A stretch of 24,597 nt of DNA, from assembly GCA_964632485.1 (NCBI GenBank), contig CAZWDO010000033.1:1-24597 (forward strand). The letters run 5' to 3'. The stretch comes from CAZWDO01 sp964632485 [NCBI: uncultured bacterium]. Lineage in GTDB: Bacteria; JAGOEH01. Within the stretch, counting starts at the first letter, position 1. The number at the start of each line of letters is the position of its first letter. Position numbers and translations under genes: made by a program. Below the pieces are notes generated by a model. It had not been told where the DNA came from and made no database searches. It saw nothing but the letters and a program-made list of their open reading frames with translations. Positions 23,157 through 24,597 of this stretch are shown one piece after another.

Positions 23157-23405
23157 TATGGAAATTACCCCAATCCCTTCAGCGCTAACACGATGATCAG
23201 CTTTTTCCTCCCGGAACATCAATTCGCTGAGATATCCTTGTTCAGTCTTTCGGGAAGAAAAATAAAAATCCTTGCGGCCGGAATCCTACCGAAAGGTGTC
23301 CGGAATATTCGTCTGGATGGCCGTGATTTGAAATCGGGCTCCTATATTGTCAGCCTGAAAGCGGGAACTGAAATCTTAAGCCGAAAAATGGTGCTGATAA
23401 AGTAG
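23157..23405 (+). CDS. C-terminal sorting domain (type IX-like) cut off by an amber codon
   Basis: It is in the same frame as the preceding gene. Immediately after the TAG the sequence reads YGNYPNPFSANTMISFFLPE, the hallmark NYPNPF...IxxxLP opening of FlgD-like/type IX C-terminal domains. It continues with ISLFSLSGRKIKIL, then GVRNIRLDGRDLKSGSYIVSL, and ends in SRKMVLIK and TAG. An ATG at 23193 exists but would begin in the middle of the domain with no ribosome binding site, so it is not an independent gene. In the FCB group such domains direct secretion through the type IX system and attachment to the surface. No type IX component genes are in the window. Confidence 0.8.
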   Translation, partial: YGNYPNPFSANTMISFFLPEHQFAEISLFSLSGRKIKILAAGILPKGVRNIRLDGRDLKSGSYIVSLKAGTEILSRKMVLIK

Positions 23406-23694
23406 CTTGTGGGGGGGATGGTTAGCGCGAATCGAACAATTGAATCCCAGGGAACGTGGATTCATCAATGGGAATGCCATTTCGATGAAGAATCGCTTCG
23501 GGATTGGGAATATGCCGGATGGGATTGAGCAAAAAAAGGTATCGCTCCGGAGAATTAATCGTTTTACTTCACGCCTTTTAGGTCGATCTTCAATTCATTT
23601 CCTCGCGTTGCCTGGTAAAATACTGGGGAAGACATGGCTGTCGGCCATGGTCAAGGCGCCATAAATCAGGATGTTTTTTATTATTAGACATTTC
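23406..23694. other. Gene-free region between the sorting domain and katG
   Basis: An 85-codon GTG-started frame (23407-23664) begins in a run of seven G and has no recognisable features or ribosome binding site, so I do not call it. A hairpin (CATGGC at 23634-23639, GCCATG at 23645-23650) lies in the right part and is followed after some 27 bp by a T-run. It might help terminate the upstream transcript. Confidence 0.4.

Positions 23695-24597
<903 letters not shown>

Noticed and set aside
23407-23664. 85-codon GTG-started frame before katG
   Set aside because: It starts in a G7 run without a ribosome binding site and shows no family pattern.

Overview
The window is a mosaic, accessory-type stretch from a Gram-negative bacterium. 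The secreted beta-lactamase-family gene carries an NYPNPF-type C-terminal sorting domain, which is typical of the FCB group (Bacteroidota, Ignavibacteriota, Fibrobacterota, Calditrichota/KSB1 and similar). The two sensor proteins begin with a receiver domain of a style I associate with spirochaetes and neighbouring phyla. I cannot name the genus. Base composition is patchy: AT-rich islands (about 1.09-1.72 kb, 3.0-5.6 kb, 9.5-9.9 kb) alternate with GC-richer stretches (6.5-8.6 kb, 21.3-24.6 kb), which fits repeated gene acquisition.

Layout. 0-0.8 kb: the end of an unidentified gene overlapping a truncated rhuM-type gene. 0.8-1.85 kb: a DJ-1/PfpI-family gene set between perfect 20-bp inverted repeats and two strongly folding attC-like elements, read here as a fossil integron cassette without an integrase. 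1.9-2.9 kb: a decayed IS630-family transposase. 3.0-6.4 kb: a VOC-fold gene, an amino-acid permease fused to a PTS EIIA-like domain, and a GNAT/YoaP acetyltransferase. 6.5-8.6 kb (minus strand): a tandem-AAA ATPase with a nonsense codon near its end and a structured leader. 8.97-9.94 kb: an orphan open frame and a SnoaL-like gene. 10.2-18.6 kb: a REC-PAS-histidine kinase and a related REC-GAF-PAS-REC protein that lacks its kinase core, flanking a CPA2 antiporter and a CNNM/CorC-type transporter. 18.7-23.4 kb: a ZIP metal transporter and two serine beta-lactamase-fold proteins. 23.77 kb to the end: the 5' part of katG.

Functionally, the right half looks like a loosely grouped envelope, ion and stress module: signal sensing, cation antiport, divalent-metal transport, secreted or membrane-bound penicillin-binding-like hydrolases, and peroxide detoxification. 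The left half is mobile-DNA debris plus acquired small enzymes.

The most striking feature is the number of interrupted reading frames whose missing parts lie in place: a -1 shift exactly at a U UUU UUA heptamer in the antiporter, a +1 shift at CCC U in a beta-lactamase-fold gene, an amber codon just before a sorting domain, an ochre codon 37 codons before the end of the AAA gene, and an in-frame loss of the kinase core in a sensor. Each could be decay, assembly error (especially the two homopolymer cases) or recoding. The sequence alone cannot decide.
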